A stretch of 64,000 nucleotides of DNA, from the NCBI GenBank assembly GCA_023957755.1, contig JAMLGT010000006.1, positions 162,739 to 226,738 of the forward strand, read 5' to 3'. The first letter of the stretch is position 1, and every line of letters begins with the position of its first letter. This document shows, one piece after another, positions 17,956 through 27,532 of this stretch. This DNA is from Chitinophagaceae bacterium. GTDB lineage: Bacteria > Bacteroidota > Bacteroidia > Chitinophagales > Chitinophagaceae. Under the pieces are notes generated by a model, which was not told where the DNA came from, did not search any database, and saw only the letters and a program-made list of their open reading frames with translations. A program made the position numbers and the translations under genes.

Positions 17956-18558
17956 TTAATGGATCGCTTCCTTCACAGTGCCGCAGGTGAGCATCTTATC
18001 GCCATAATAAGGATTCAGAATATCTTTTGAATCGCTCAGCCATGAAGAGCCACCCTCATACATCGGGCAATATTGCCGGTATAACTCCTTTCCGGATTCA
18101 AAAGTGCTCACGAGCTTATGCATATTATTGCTCATCTCTATGAAGCTCTTCCTTTGCTCATCGAGCTTCGATTTGGCAATTGCCTGGGCACTCTGGCTGA
18201 TTCCGGGCACTATCTGGTCAAAGTCAGCTTTCTCGTCACTTTTCAGAAAAGACTTGTCAAACGATTTTAATTGTCCGGTGATGGCCTCTGCAGACTTTGC
18301 GGCAGTAGTTTCGTCACCTTTCACCAGTGCTGACTTCATGTCGAGATAGTCAGCAACCAGGCTCTTTACAAGGCCACCTACTTCTGCTCCCGGCTCCGCA
18401 TACTTCGCTGAAACCATCACGATGTTTGCTTCATCATTCGCACTCATAGAAGCATGTGCTTCTGTTGCCGGTTGTTCGGTTGTTTCATTTTTCGCCTGTT
18501 GGTTGCAGGCAGCAAGCCCTACTACGAGCGCGCCCAAAAGGAAAATTTGCTTTTTCAT
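17956..18558 (-). CDS. DUF3347 lipoprotein of the metal-efflux operon
   Basis: A 200-residue predicted lipoprotein; the signal ends at VVGLAAC (Cys18). The body matches DUF3347: a helical region around VADYLDMKSALVKGDETTA and the C-terminal signature YRQYCPMYEG through WLSDSKDILNPYYGDKMLT with a final Cys. Members are regularly found with CusB-type adaptors and HMBD motifs in Bacteroidota, and the conserved CPM and the Cys near the end suggest periplasmic metal binding. No biochemical function is established. It lies 10 bases upstream of cusA on the same strand. Confidence 0.85.
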   Translation of the reverse strand: MKKQIFLLGALVVGLAACNQQAKNETTEQPATEAHASMSANDEANIVMVSAKYAEPGAEVGGLVKSLVADYLDMKSALVKGDETTAAKSAEAITGQLKSFDKSFLKSDEKADFDQIVPGISQSAQAIAKSKLDEQRKSFIEMSNNMHKLVSTFESGKELYRQYCPMYEGGSSWLSDSKDILNPYYGDKMLTCGTVKEAIH

Positions 18559-18595
18559 TGATTTTAGGTTTGAAATGTTAGGAATAGAAAAGTGC

Positions 18596-18613
18596 AGGGG
18601 AAATGATACCCCT
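18596..18613. promoter_or_regulatory. Inverted repeat upstream of the DUF3347-cus operon
   Basis: AGGGG at 18596-18600 and CCCCT at 18609-18613 form a five-base inverted repeat with an eight-base spacer, about 40-55 bases upstream of ATG 18558. It lacks a T-run, so a repressor or activator site is more likely than a terminator. This is weak evidence on its own. Confidence 0.3.
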
Positions 18614-18712
18614 AATACGAAAAATCCCCAATGGTGGCAGCATGCAACATAGCGTTGTATAAAGCATCACATAGAAGTAATACTTTAGCTGTCCCCATCA
18701 GAGAAAAATAAA

Positions 18713-19099
18713 TCAGATTCTGAAATTGCAGTTCCGCGTGTAAATCGGAATGTCAGGTGGATCCACCACACTGGCGCAAAATGCAGGTGCTTCTGTAACA
18801 CGCTCTGCGTCATGCACCATAACCATAGCACTGAGCAATAAAACAGGCACTTGTGGTGAAGAAACATAGTCTGGTACCTGATGATCTACCGACAACTTTA
18901 CAAAGTGATGCTCGTCCTTACAACATCCATTGTCACTGGCCTCCTGCTTTGCCATGTGACAGTTCTCACAAATAGCAGCCTCATCATAACCGATAGTAGT
19001 ACCTAAATCTTTACCCATACAGAAGTGCATGGCCATTACAGTACCTACTGTAGAAAGGAAGTAAATGGTCGCAAATAATATGGCAGCTACTTTTTTCAC
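18713..19099 (-). CDS. HYC_CC_PP-type small cysteine-rich membrane/secreted protein
   Basis: A 128-residue protein starting at GTG 19099 (KKVAAILFATIYFLSTVG), a signal or membrane segment. The mature part has MHFCMGK, then CENCHMAK, then NGCCKDEHH, and ends with DPPDIPIYTRNC. These fit the HYC_CC_PP pattern family of Bacteroidota, with HFC in place of HYC. The family is of unknown function but is often near metal genes, and the Cys/His/Met pairs here suggest copper binding. The open frame extends to 19231, but the extra part has no signal-like order, so GTG is preferred. Confidence 0.75.
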   Translation of the reverse strand: MKKVAAILFATIYFLSTVGTVMAMHFCMGKDLGTTIGYDEAAICENCHMAKQEASDNGCCKDEHHFVKLSVDHQVPDYVSSPQVPVLLLSAMVMVHDAERVTEAPAFCASVVDPPDIPIYTRNCNFRI

Positions 19100-19234
19100 C
19101 GTAGTAAAGATATAGGTATTGTCTAAATAACGATATTGTTTAAGATATATTTTTCTTTTGCGCCCTGTCACCGGGCTGAATATACTGGCTGCCCCTCCCT
19201 GCTCATACGTTCTTGTAACGGGGCAGATCAAATA

Positions 19235-19438
19235 TTAAAGTGCCTCAACCTTGTAGCCTACCTCTTTTAACCCTTCTGCCAGCGCTTTTTCATCGGCTAC
19301 ACCATCCACAGTAAGGATTCTCTTCGGATCTTTCAGATCTACAGACCATTTGCCTTCGCCTACTGTTTTGTTAAGTATGGGAGTCACTTTGCTGATGCAA
19401 CTGTTGCACATGATATTCGATTTGAACTGTTTTTTCAT
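19235..19438 (-). CDS. HMA-domain copper chaperone-like protein
   Basis: A 67-residue heavy-metal-associated domain protein. It has a single CxxC pair in SNIMCNSCISKV, the beta-alpha-beta-beta-alpha-beta pattern and the closing GLKEVGYKVEAL. Small HMA proteins of this type deliver Cu(I) to P-type ATPases in the cytoplasm. It lies 21 bases after the copA-type gene on the same strand, so the two are probably co-transcribed. The spacing before CxxC (IMCNSC instead of GMTCxxC) is slightly divergent from classical CopZ. Confidence 0.85.
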   Translation of the reverse strand: MKKQFKSNIMCNSCISKVTPILNKTVGEGKWSVDLKDPKRILTVDGVADEKALAEGLKEVGYKVEAL

Positions 19439-19459
19439 TTCTTCTAAATTTTAAAAATA

Positions 19460-21859
19460 TTAATCAATTCTCTTTGTCTTCAATCTGAGACTGTTGGTTA
19501 CTACACTCACAGAGCTAAGCGCCATAGCTGCTCCGGCAATCATCGGATTCAGGAGAAATCCATTAACTGGATACAACAACCCTGCAGCAATCGGTATGCC
19601 TATGACGTTATAAATAAATGCCCAGAACAGGTTTTGCTTTATGGTGCGCACTGTATTTCTCGAGAGCTTGAATGCCTGTGGTATCTTGTTAAGGTCAGGA
19701 GATATGATGGCCATCCTTGCTACATCCAGCGCGATGTCGCTTCCCTTACCCATCGCAATGCTCACATCAGCCTGGGCTAAGGCTGCACTATCGTTGATTC
19801 CATCCCCAGCCATTGCTACCACCTTCCTGGCAGACTGTAATTCCTTTACAAAGTCCTGCTTAAATGCCGGCGACACATTTGACTTCCAGTTGGTGATACC
19901 CACCTCTTTGGAAACCGCTGCTGCCGTAGCTTCGTGGTCGCCGGTAAGCATATACACCTCAATCCCTTCCCGTTTCAATTGCTGAATGGCTTCCTTCGCC
20001 GAGTCTTTGATTTTGTCAGTGATACCGGCTAATCCTTTCACTTCACCATCTACAGCCAGATAAATAAGTGTATAAGCTCTTGCCGAAAACGCTCTCGCTT
20101 TTTCTTCAATACTAACAGGTATGGATACCTTGTTTTCGTTCATCAGTTTCAGATTTCCTGCCAAATAACCTTTTCCCTCAATAACCCCACGCAGCCCACC
20201 ACCGGGCACATTTTCAAAATGATCAATATCAGGATAAGGGCCCTGGAGCGCCTTTGTCAAGGCATTTGCCAGCGGATGTTCTGAGCGGCTTTCCAATGAG
20301 GCCAGCTCGGCTTCGTAAGATTCATCAACCCAAAAAATTTCTGCTAGTGAAGGATTGCCTTCAGTTATGGTTCCCGTTTTGTCGAGCACCACTGCATTTA
20401 CTTTCTTTCCTAACTCCAGGCTCTCAACATCCTTTATCAAAATCCCATTCTCAGCAGCCTTTCCGATTCCCACCATGATAGCTGTAGGAGTTGCCAGGCC
20501 TAAGGCGCAGGGACAGGCAATCACCAAAACCGTTACCAAAGCCAGCAGGCCGTGGACAGTACCTTCACTACCACCTGCAAAATGCCAGATAATGAAACTA
20601 AGCAGTGCAATAATAATGACCACAGGCACAAATATCCCTGCTATCTTATCTACCAGATTCTGAACGGGCGCACGGCTTCCCTGCGCCTCGTCCACCATCT
20701 TAATTATATGGGCCAGCATGGTATCGCTACCAACCTTTTTGGCTTCAAAATTGAAACTCCCCTTCTGATTAATGGTTCCTGCAAACACCTCTGCTCCTTC
20801 ATTCTTTTCTACGGCTAGTGGCTCCCCGCTAATCATACTTTCATCCACAAAAGAATTCCCTGACAATACTTTTCCATCCACAGGAATTCGCTCGCCGGGT
20901 TTCACAATCAGCACATCTCCCGGAAATACCTCGCTTACGGACACTACGGCGGTTTCACCACTCGCCAGCACTTTAGTCACAGTGTCCGGCTGCAGCCCAA
21001 TAAGCTTCCTGATTGCTGAAGAGGTATTTCCTTTTGCTCTGTCTTCCAGTAGCCGTCCCACCAGGATGAAGGCAATGATCACCCCTGCTGCTTCAAAATA
21101 CACATGGGGTGTGATACCCCGCTTCAACCAAAAGTCCGGAAAAAACAGATTGAACAGGCTGAACAGGTAAGCGATCCCTGTGCTCAGGGCAACCAGGGTA
21201 TCCATATTCGCTTTCCTGTGCTTCAGTTGCTTCCACGCCCCCACAAAAAACTGTTTCCCGAATACAAAAACCACAGGAGTAGATAATATCCACAATGCCC
21301 AATCTACATAAGGCACGTGCATAAAAAACATCCCCAGCACAATCAAGGGTACTGAAAATACGACTGCCCATAAGGTATGACGCTTCAGCGTCCGGTACTG
21401 TTTCCGCTTTATCTGCTCCGCCGTATCACCCTGCGTATCTTCTTCCACCAATAGATCGTAACCTATAGACTGGATAGCCGTCTTCATCTCCTGCGGACTA
21501 ATAAGATTCGGGATATATTCGACCGCTGCCTTTCCATTGGCGTAATTCACTGTTGCCGACACCACACCCGGTACATTCTCGAGCGTGCTTTGCACACTTA
21601 CGGCACATGAAGCGCAACTCATATTCAACACCGGAAATTTTTCTTTCTCAGTCTGAAAGTCAAAACCTTCTTCCCGGATCGCCTTCACTGTATGCTGAAA
21701 GCTATCGATAGTAAACCCCGTATCTATCACCACCTTCTCTCCATTATTCTCCAGCCTTGGTGCCACTACCTCAGGCTCTGCAGTTAACCGCTTTAGCAAC
21801 CTGTCGGCATCCTGACGATTTCTTACGCCCACTACAGGTATTTCGAGTTCCTTTTTCAT
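19460..21859 (-). CDS. copA: Cu(I)-translocating P1B-type ATPase
   Basis: A 799-residue inner-membrane ATPase that exports copper to the periplasm. The N-terminus has a degenerate HMA domain lacking CxxC, then a good HMA domain with [10 protein letters not shown]. Eight membrane helices are expected. Key motifs are TGE-equivalent SGEP, the CPC metal site in [15 protein letters not shown], phosphorylation site [25 protein letters not shown] and [10 protein letters not shown]. The YN in helix 7 ([11 protein letters not shown]) and MALSSVSVV in helix 8 indicate Cu(I) specificity. ATG 21859 is preferred over 21874 because it starts the first domain. A heptamer tandem repeat lies about 110 bases upstream. 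Confidence 0.93.
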   Translation of the reverse strand: MKKELEIPVVGVRNRQDADRLLKRLTAEPEVVAPRLENNGEKVVIDTGFTIDSFQHTVKAIREEGFDFQTEKEKFPVLNMSCASCAVSVQSTLENVPGVVSATVNYANGKAAVEYIPNLISPQEMKTAIQSIGYDLLVEEDTQGDTAEQIKRKQYRTLKRHTLWAVVFSVPLIVLGMFFMHVPYVDWALWILSTPVVFVFGKQFFVGAWKQLKHRKANMDTLVALSTGIAYLFSLFNLFFPDFWLKRGITPHVYFEAAGVIIAFILVGRLLEDRAKGNTSSAIRKLIGLQPDTVTKVLASGETAVVSVSEVFPGDVLIVKPGERIPVDGKVLSGNSFVDESMISGEPLAVEKNEGAEVFAGTINQKGSFNFEAKKVGSDTMLAHIIKMVDEAQGSRAPVQNLVDKIAGIFVPVVIIIALLSFIIWHFAGGSEGTVHGLLALVTVLVIACPCALGLATPTAIMVGIGKAAENGILIKDVESLELGKKVNAVVLDKTGTITEGNPSLAEIFWVDESYEAELASLESRSEHPLANALTKALQGPYPDIDHFENVPGGGLRGVIEGKGYLAGNLKLMNENKVSIPVSIEEKARAFSARAYTLIYLAVDGEVKGLAGITDKIKDSAKEAIQQLKREGIEVYMLTGDHEATAAAVSKEVGITNWKSNVSPAFKQDFVKELQSARKVVAMAGDGINDSAALAQADVSIAMGKGSDIALDVARMAIISPDLNKIPQAFKLSRNTVRTIKQNLFWAFIYNVIGIPIAAGLLYPVNGFLLNPMIAGAAMALSSVSVVTNSLRLKTKRID

Positions 21860-21966
21860 AAATGCAAAGTTCAATCTTCATTCTCAGGATGTGTTACATG
21901 AATAAGGGAAAAATGTACAGATAAATAGGAAATTGATACATATCTACCTGAACTTATCACCTCGCG

Positions 21967-22043
21967 ACCCGAAACCCGAAACCCGAAACCCGAAACCTGA
22001 AACCTGAAACCTGAAACCTGAAACCTGAAACCTGAAACCTGAA
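21967..22043. repeat. Heptamer tandem repeat, 11 copies
   Basis: Four perfect copies of ACCCGAA (21967-21994) are followed directly by seven perfect copies of ACCTGAA (21995-22043), 77 bases without a gap, plus a partial ACC. The two blocks differ by one base per unit. The array lies between the terminator of the T9SS-cargo gene and the start of copA. It can be translated on the minus strand, but the repeat peptide is most likely not made. Confidence 0.97.
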
Positions 22044-22084
22044 ACCAAAAAGCCGGAACCAATACCCACCCATCATAAAAAGAA

Positions 22085-22116
22085 AATAGGCCACATCTTT
22101 TCAGATGCAGCCTATT
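22085..22116 (-). terminator. Intrinsic terminator of the T9SS-cargo gene
   Basis: AATAGGC at 22085-22091 pairs with GCCTATT at 22110-22116, and inside it CATCT pairs with AGATG. On the minus strand the hairpin is followed by TTTTCTTTTT. It lies about 46 bases after the stop of the minus-strand gene at 22162. Confidence 0.75.
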
Positions 22117-22161
22117 AGACAATTTATTGTTTTACTGCTTAATCACAGCATAGAAATATTA

Positions 22162-23385
22162 TTAGTTCTTCACAAAGCGAGTGGATACACTTTCGTTTTT
22201 CTCCTTAATTGTGGCTCTCACAGAATATACGCCCGCAGGGATGGCAGACAGATTAATATTAATTCTATTCTCTCCTGAATTCAGGTTTCGATCAGACTTG
22301 TGTACAATCTTGCCTTCGATATTTGTGATCTCAATCAACACATTATTATTAGCCTGAGAGGTCAATAATAAGTTCAGTGAAGACTTCACCGGATTAGGAT
22401 ATACGGGTGCAAGGCTGAAGCTCAACTCGCCTCCTTTTACAGAAACTATCTTTGAGAGAGAACTCCTATCATCCATATCTATTTGATTCAATCTGTAGTA
22501 GGCAGCACCGGATCCGGCTCTGGTATCCACGTAAGAATAATCGAGCGTGGTATTGCTGTTGCCACCATTTGCTTTACTGGCTACAAAACCAATACTGCTG
22601 AAGTTCACCCCATCGGCAGCACGCTGCACTTCAAAACCCTTATTGTGTTGTTCATTTCCGGTGGACCATTTCAGCAGATTGGAAGACGCATCTTTCCTGG
22701 TAGCGCTGAAGCTTGCAAGATTGATGGGAACCGCAGTCTCAAAGTGAAGAATTACATTAGCATAACTGGGCTTATAATTATCAGCCACGGGTAAATTATC
22801 CAGATCCGGAAGTGGATTATCATCGGCATCAGGCCCGTCAGTAATATAATACATTACTCTATTCAATATGCCGGTAGTACTTCTAAAAGTATAGTTGTCA
22901 TTTGCATCATAATCATTTCCATCGCCTTTTTCATATATTGCGATAACCAGATTATCGGTGTTTGTATAATGATATGGGGTAGTCAGATCAATAGGTACTA
23001 TCCCGGGCAAAGTTGAGGGCAGCGTCAGAACGCCATCAAATACCTTTACCATATCAGCGGTTTTTAACCAGTCATTATAATCATCCGGAATAAACTGATC
23101 CTTGGTAGCAGGAAAGGTACCCATATAGATTGCAAGCGTCTTACTATTGTCAAGTACGGTTCCCTTAAAAAAATAGCTAATCTTCGTAATATACCCGGAA
23201 GTATTAATCTCTTCCTGAAGGTAAATAGTCTGTACATACGAGTAATTGTAGGAGGTTGTCCAGGGTGAACGATATTGCTGTTGACTTAGATCCATTGGAG
23301 CTTCCGGATCACCAATACTCACGTCCTGGGCGGTCAGTCCCAGAGAAACAAATGCAAAAGCAAATGCGAGGTAGATTTTCTTCAT
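22162..23385 (-). CDS. Secreted protein with T9SS type A sorting domain
   Basis: A 407-residue protein exported by Sec and then by the type IX system. The signal peptide is residues 1-20, ending at GLTAQ. Residues about 25-215 form a beta-rich N-terminal domain (YVQTIYLQEE, KISYFFKGT) seen in many Bacteroidota surface proteins. A beta-sandwich domain follows from VPINLASFSA to LSKIVSVKGG. The last 80 residues are the Por-secretion sorting domain: APVYPNPVKSSLNLLL, IEITNIEGKIV, LSAIPAGVYSVRA. The sorting domain is removed after export. The binding target is unknown. SprA, encoded in this window, is the translocon channel. Confidence 0.9.
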   Translation of the reverse strand: MKKIYLAFAFAFVSLGLTAQDVSIGDPEAPMDLSQQQYRSPWTTSYNYSYVQTIYLQEEINTSGYITKISYFFKGTVLDNSKTLAIYMGTFPATKDQFIPDDYNDWLKTADMVKVFDGVLTLPSTLPGIVPIDLTTPYHYTNTDNLVIAIYEKGDGNDYDANDNYTFRSTTGILNRVMYYITDGPDADDNPLPDLDNLPVADNYKPSYANVILHFETAVPINLASFSATRKDASSNLLKWSTGNEQHNKGFEVQRAADGVNFSSIGFVASKANGGNSNTTLDYSYVDTRAGSGAAYYRLNQIDMDDRSSLSKIVSVKGGELSFSLAPVYPNPVKSSLNLLLTSQANNNVLIEITNIEGKIVHKSDRNLNSGENRININLSAIPAGVYSVRATIKEKNESVSTRFVKN

Positions 23386-23716
23386 TTTTTCTGATTTTTA
23401 TTGTTGACATTTTTTGTGTAAGGCCTATAAAGGTAGGAGATTCCCTGATGACTTCCCGAAAATTATTCGGGAAAAAATAAGTAAGACATCTCTGCAACAT
23501 CAGAAAATAAAATAAATTCCACATCTCAGAAGTTGATTCAAATATTTGAAATACTACCTTGATAATCTGGTAATTACGTAATACTTTCCCATACTAAGCA
23601 CCACACAGGGGCTCACATTAAAAGTACACATATCGCTTTAATGAATTTAAGACCCACTTAGAAAATGGGATTCCGGGCACAGCCTGTCAGATCGACAATA
23701 AAGTGGGAAAATGGGG
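23386..23716. other. Gene-free 331-base stretch with two perfect palindromes
   Basis: No credible reading frame lies here. Two perfect inverted repeats are present: TTCCCGAA-AATTA-TTCGGGAA at 23453-23473 and TTCAAATATTTGAA at 23537-23550. Both sit upstream of the T9SS-cargo gene, which reads leftward from 23385, and could be regulator sites. The right half, next to the end of the HAD gene, shows nothing further. Confidence 0.7.
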
Positions 23717-24442
23717 TTAGAATATGTTTTCTAATTCTTTGAGATGGCTTATTTCAAAAGTCGACTGCGCAGCTATCTCTTTATGGGTATGATTTACAAA
23801 AATACTATCCATACCCACGTTTCTGGCACCTGCAATATCGGCGTCCAGATTGTCGCCAATCATTATTGAATTTTCAACTTTTCCATCACAGGCTTTTAAT
23901 GCAAAATCAAAAATTTCCTTTTTCGGCTTCATGGAGTTCGAAGCTTCAGAAGTAATTACCTGGTCAAAATATTTACCAAGATTACTGCTTTCCAATTTTC
24001 GCCGTTGTGTCTTTTCAAAACCATTAGTCAGCAGATGCAATTCGTATCCTTTCTCTGTGAGATAATTCAGGATTTCAAACGTATAATCAAACACTTTAGA
24101 CTTTGTAGGAAGCAAATCAAGATAAGAAGCGCTCATATCCCTGGCCAGTTTCTCATCAGCTATCTTGAAATCCAGGAGCGTGCGCCACATCCTTTTCCAT
24201 TTCAACTCTTCCACTGTGATAAATCCTTTTTCAAACCGGGACCAAAGCAGCGCATTATGATGATGATAAATACTATAGAACTCATCAAATGATGGGGTCA
24301 CTCTTTTCTCAAGGCTATAATCTGAAAATATCTCTGAAAGGCAGTCCCTTGCATTAGTTTCAAAATCCCACAGCGTGTGATCCAGGTCAAAAAACAAATG
24401 GCGGTATTTCAGTTCGGCCGGTATTTTACTATTTTTGGTCAT
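23717..24442 (-). CDS. YjjG-type HAD nucleotidase
   Basis: A 241-residue HAD-superfamily phosphatase close to YjjG, which dephosphorylates non-canonical pyrimidine nucleotides. Motif I is FFDLDHTLWDFE with Asp nucleophile, motif II is LLTNGFEKTQ, motif III is the Lys in SMKPKKEIFDFAL, and motif IV is MIGDNLDADIAGARNVG. A helical cap lies between motifs I and II. ATG 24442 is preferred over TTG 24454. The gene is divergent from the SDR gene with 26 bases between starts. The substrate is inferred from family. Confidence 0.88.
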   Translation of the reverse strand: MTKNSKIPAELKYRHLFFDLDHTLWDFETNARDCLSEIFSDYSLEKRVTPSFDEFYSIYHHHNALLWSRFEKGFITVEELKWKRMWRTLLDFKIADEKLARDMSASYLDLLPTKSKVFDYTFEILNYLTEKGYELHLLTNGFEKTQRRKLESSNLGKYFDQVITSEASNSMKPKKEIFDFALKACDGKVENSIMIGDNLDADIAGARNVGMDSIFVNHTHKEIAAQSTFEISHLKELENIF

Positions 24443-24468
24443 TCTCTCTCTCAAACGGTAGTAATCTT

Positions 24469-25170
24469 ATGAATATTGTCATCACAGGAGGCAGCAAAGG
24501 TATGGGAAAAGCTATAGCCATGCGGTTTGCCGCAGCCAATCATCACATTCTGCTAAATGCCCGGACTGAGTCAGCCCTGAGGGAAACAGCCTTGGAAATC
24601 CGGCATGCCCACCCTGATAGTACTGTACAATTCTGTGCAGCCGACCTGAGCACACGCGAAGGGGTGGCCATACTTGTGCACCATATCCGGTCGCAATCGC
24701 TGAAAGTGGATGTGCTGGTGAACAATGCAGGTATCTTCCTGCCGGGTAGTGTACACAATGAGCCTGAAGGCACACTGGACACAATGATACAAACTAACCT
24801 CTACAGTGCCTACCACCTCACCCGTGCACTGCTTCCTCAAATGATGAAGCATCGCCAGGGACATATTTTCAACATGTGCAGTATCGCTTCCTTTCAGGCA
24901 TATCCTAACGGTGGGGCATACAGCATCAGTAAATTTGCACTATCAGGCTTCAGCAAAAATCTGCGCGAAGAAATGAAGCCACATAATATTAAAGTCACCG
25001 CCGTCTATCCCGGTGCTGTATATACAGACTCCTGGAGCGGGTCAGGACTTCCGGAAAGCCGCTTTATCCGTGCAGAAGATGTGGCGGAACTCATATTTGC
25101 TGCCTCTCAACTCTCCCCATCCGCCTGCATGGAGGAAATCATCATCAGGCCTCAGGAAGGAGACATCTGA
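24469..25170 (+). CDS. Short-chain dehydrogenase/reductase
   Basis: A 233-residue classical SDR oxidoreductase using NAD(P)H. It has the glycine motif TGGSKGMGKAIA, the NNAGIF motif, the catalytic Ser in MCSIASF, and the YSISKFAL motif with Tyr and Lys. The post-catalytic segment PGAVYTDSW is also standard. The C-terminus, AEDVAELIFAASQL, is usual for the 3-oxoacyl reductase-like subgroup. The substrate is not evident. It lies upstream of pyrD on the same strand with a 76-base gap. Confidence 0.92.
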   Translation: MNIVITGGSKGMGKAIAMRFAAANHHILLNARTESALRETALEIRHAHPDSTVQFCAADLSTREGVAILVHHIRSQSLKVDVLVNNAGIFLPGSVHNEPEGTLDTMIQTNLYSAYHLTRALLPQMMKHRQGHIFNMCSIASFQAYPNGGAYSISKFALSGFSKNLREEMKPHNIKVTAVYPGAVYTDSWSGSGLPESRFIRAEDVAELIFAASQLSPSACMEEIIIRPQEGDI

Positions 25171-25246
25171 CCTATAAGGCTGCCCTCAACTTTTTTCCAT
25201 TACTCCTTAATCCCCGCTTCACTGTAGTTGTTATCTTCGCACCGAT

Positions 25247-26284
25247 ATGTACAGGATCATCAGGAATCTTCTTTTCCTCTTCGATGCAGAAAAGATTCAT
25301 CGATTTACAATGGCCATCCTTAGGTTCGCAGCCAGCAGTACTTATGTGAAAAAATGGTTTTTGTTGATGACAGGCCCCGAAGACAAGCCTGTAAAATGCT
25401 TCGGCCTCACCTTTAAGAATCCGGTAGGCCTTGCAGCCGGGTTCGATAAAAACGCAGAATACCTGAAAGCGATGGAGATGCTGGGATTCGGGTTTGTAGA
25501 AATCGGCACTGTCACACCGCTACCACAGCCAGGAAACGTAAAACCCCGCCTGTTCAGGCTTCCAAAAGACAAAGCGCTGATCAACAGAATGGGATTCAAT
25601 AATGATGGAGCAGAGAAAATTGCAAAGCGGCTACATCAATTTCGCAAGCAACAAACTACGATTCTGGTGGGAGGTAATATCGGGAAGAATAAAATCACGC
25701 CAAACGAAGATGCGTGGAAAGATTACGAGAAGTGCTTCCTCAGCCTGTTTGACGTGGTGGATTATTTTGTGGTAAATGTCAGCTCGCCCAATACACCGGG
25801 GTTACGCGATTTACAACAGAAAGATTCTCTTCGAAAAATCCTTACACACCTGCAATCACTAAATAAGGCTAAAATTATCACAAAACCCATCCTGCTAAAA
25901 ATAGCTCCCGACCTGAACGAGGAAGACCTGAATGACATCATTGATCTTGCAATGGAAATTAATCTGGACGGCATCGTGGCTACTAACACTACAATATCCC
26001 GAGAAGGGCTTAGCACCGAAACTGAGAAGGTTACGGCGATGGGGGCAGGAGGGCTGAGCGGGGCACCGGTATTCAGGAGAAGTACAGAATTGCTTCACAA
26101 GATATCAGAGAGGACTGGTAGGCAAATTCCTATTATCGGTTCCGGCGGAATCATGGCCGCACAGGATGCCCTTGTGAAATACAAAGCAGGTGCTTCACTC
26201 TTGCAGATTTATACAGGTTTTATCTATGCAGGGCCTTCTCTTATCAGAAAGTGCGTAAAGGCAATCAACACGCCGGGCAAATAG
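25247..26284 (+). CDS. pyrD: Quinone-dependent dihydroorotate dehydrogenase
   Basis: A 345-residue class 2 DHODH that oxidises dihydroorotate to orotate in pyrimidine synthesis, passing electrons to membrane quinone. The N-terminal helical extension (RIIRNLLFLFDAEKIHRF) is the class 2 membrane-association segment. FMN and substrate motifs include NPVGLAAGFDKNAEYL, RMGFNNDGAE, VNVSSPNTPGLRDLQ with catalytic Ser, and GSGGIMAAQDAL. Length is normal. It is followed by bshA after 108 bases. Confidence 0.95.
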   Translation: MYRIIRNLLFLFDAEKIHRFTMAILRFAASSTYVKKWFLLMTGPEDKPVKCFGLTFKNPVGLAAGFDKNAEYLKAMEMLGFGFVEIGTVTPLPQPGNVKPRLFRLPKDKALINRMGFNNDGAEKIAKRLHQFRKQQTTILVGGNIGKNKITPNEDAWKDYEKCFLSLFDVVDYFVVNVSSPNTPGLRDLQQKDSLRKILTHLQSLNKAKIITKPILLKIAPDLNEEDLNDIIDLAMEINLDGIVATNTTISREGLSTETEKVTAMGAGGLSGAPVFRRSTELLHKISERTGRQIPIIGSGGIMAAQDALVKYKAGASLLQIYTGFIYAGPSLIRKCVKAINTPGK

Positions 26285-26392
26285 CATCAGTCTTATCCAA
26301 TATATAACAGAATAAGAATTTGCCAATTCGTAAATTGCAGTCTGAAAACCGGAATAGGTTCTCAAAAGGTTTCTTAACAAAAAATTGAAATA

Positions 26393-27532
26393 ATGAATAT
26401 AGGGATTGTATGTTATCCGACCTTTGGTGGGAGTGGTGTTTTAGCGACAGAATTGGGCAAAGCACTTGCAGAGAAAGGCCATAACATACATTTTATTACT
26501 TACCAGCAACCTGTAAGGTTAGGGGGATTCCACGCCAACATATTTTATCATGAAGTAACCGTCCCGGCCTACCCGCTGTTCGACTTCCCTCCTTACGAAA
26601 CCGCACTTGCAAGTACGATGGTGGATGTCATCCTCAACCACCACCTCGACCTTCTCCATGTACATTATGCGATTCCTCATGCTTCTGCGGCCTATATGGC
26701 TCGCAAAATTGCGGAAGGACACGGCATCCACATCCCCGTCGTGACTACATTGCATGGAACAGACATCACACTGGTAGGGCGGGATAAGACTTACTCTCCC
26801 GTGGTTACCTTCTCTATCAACGAAAGCAATGCTATTACAGCCGTATCTAAAAACCTCAGAGACGAGACTTATAAGAATTTTCAGATAAACAAAGAGATAG
26901 AGGTTATATACAACTTTGTGGATGCACACCGGTTTAACAAGAAACCACTTACTCCTTTCCGCAAAGCTATTGCCCCCAATGGTGAGATGATCATTACACA
27001 CGCTTCCAATTTCAGAAAAATAAAACGCGTGCAGGATGTAGTATATGTCTTTGAAAAAGTATTGAAAAAGGTTCCGGCCAAACTATTGCTCATCGGCGAC
27101 GGGCCCGAAAGATCTAAGGTGGAAGAAATATGTCGTCATAATAATACCTGCGAACATACCCGTTTTCTGGGTCGTCAGGAGGAGATGGAAGATATCCTCG
27201 CCATCAGCGACCTCTTCATCCTGCCAAGTGAATATGAAAGTTTCGGACTCTCGGCGTTAGAAGCTATGGCATCCGGTGTACCTGTTATCAGCACTAATGT
27301 GGGCGGACTGCCTGAAATAAATATCAATGGAATGACGGGCTTCCTAAGCGCCGTAGGTGATATAGACGACATGGCAACCAACACAATCAGGATACTAAGT
27401 GATCCCGAACTGATGGCTCAAATGAGGAAGAACGTATTTGAGCAGGCGAAGAAATTTGATATTCAGAATATCGTTCCTAAATACGAAGCACTTTATAAAA
27501 GCCTGGTAACAGAAGCTATTTCTCTAAAGTAA
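26393..27532 (+). CDS. bshA: N-acetyl-alpha-D-glucosaminyl L-malate synthase BshA
   Basis: A 379-residue GT4 glycosyltransferase that joins UDP-GlcNAc and L-malate, the first step of bacillithiol synthesis. The N-terminus IGIVCYPTFGGSGVLATEL is the BshA signature, followed by LHVHYAIPHASAAY and VTTLHGTDITLVG. The C-terminal nucleotide-sugar domain has LLIGDGPER and the E-x7-E motif in ESFGLSALEAMASGVPV. Other bacillithiol genes are not adjacent. Its 3' end overlaps the convergent response-regulator gene by 17 bases. Confidence 0.95.
   Translation: MNIGIVCYPTFGGSGVLATELGKALAEKGHNIHFITYQQPVRLGGFHANIFYHEVTVPAYPLFDFPPYETALASTMVDVILNHHLDLLHVHYAIPHASAAYMARKIAEGHGIHIPVVTTLHGTDITLVGRDKTYSPVVTFSINESNAITAVSKNLRDETYKNFQINKEIEVIYNFVDAHRFNKKPLTPFRKAIAPNGEMIITHASNFRKIKRVQDVVYVFEKVLKKVPAKLLLIGDGPERSKVEEICRHNNTCEHTRFLGRQEEMEDILAISDLFILPSEYESFGLSALEAMASGVPVISTNVGGLPEININGMTGFLSAVGDIDDMATNTIRILSDPELMAQMRKNVFEQAKKFDIQNIVPKYEALYKSLVTEAISLK

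Noticed and set aside
21871..22122. Reading frame across the heptamer array giving repeated FQVSGFR peptide
   Set aside because: The frame exists only because the repeat unit of seven bases opens it; it has no credible start context and lies between a terminator and copA.
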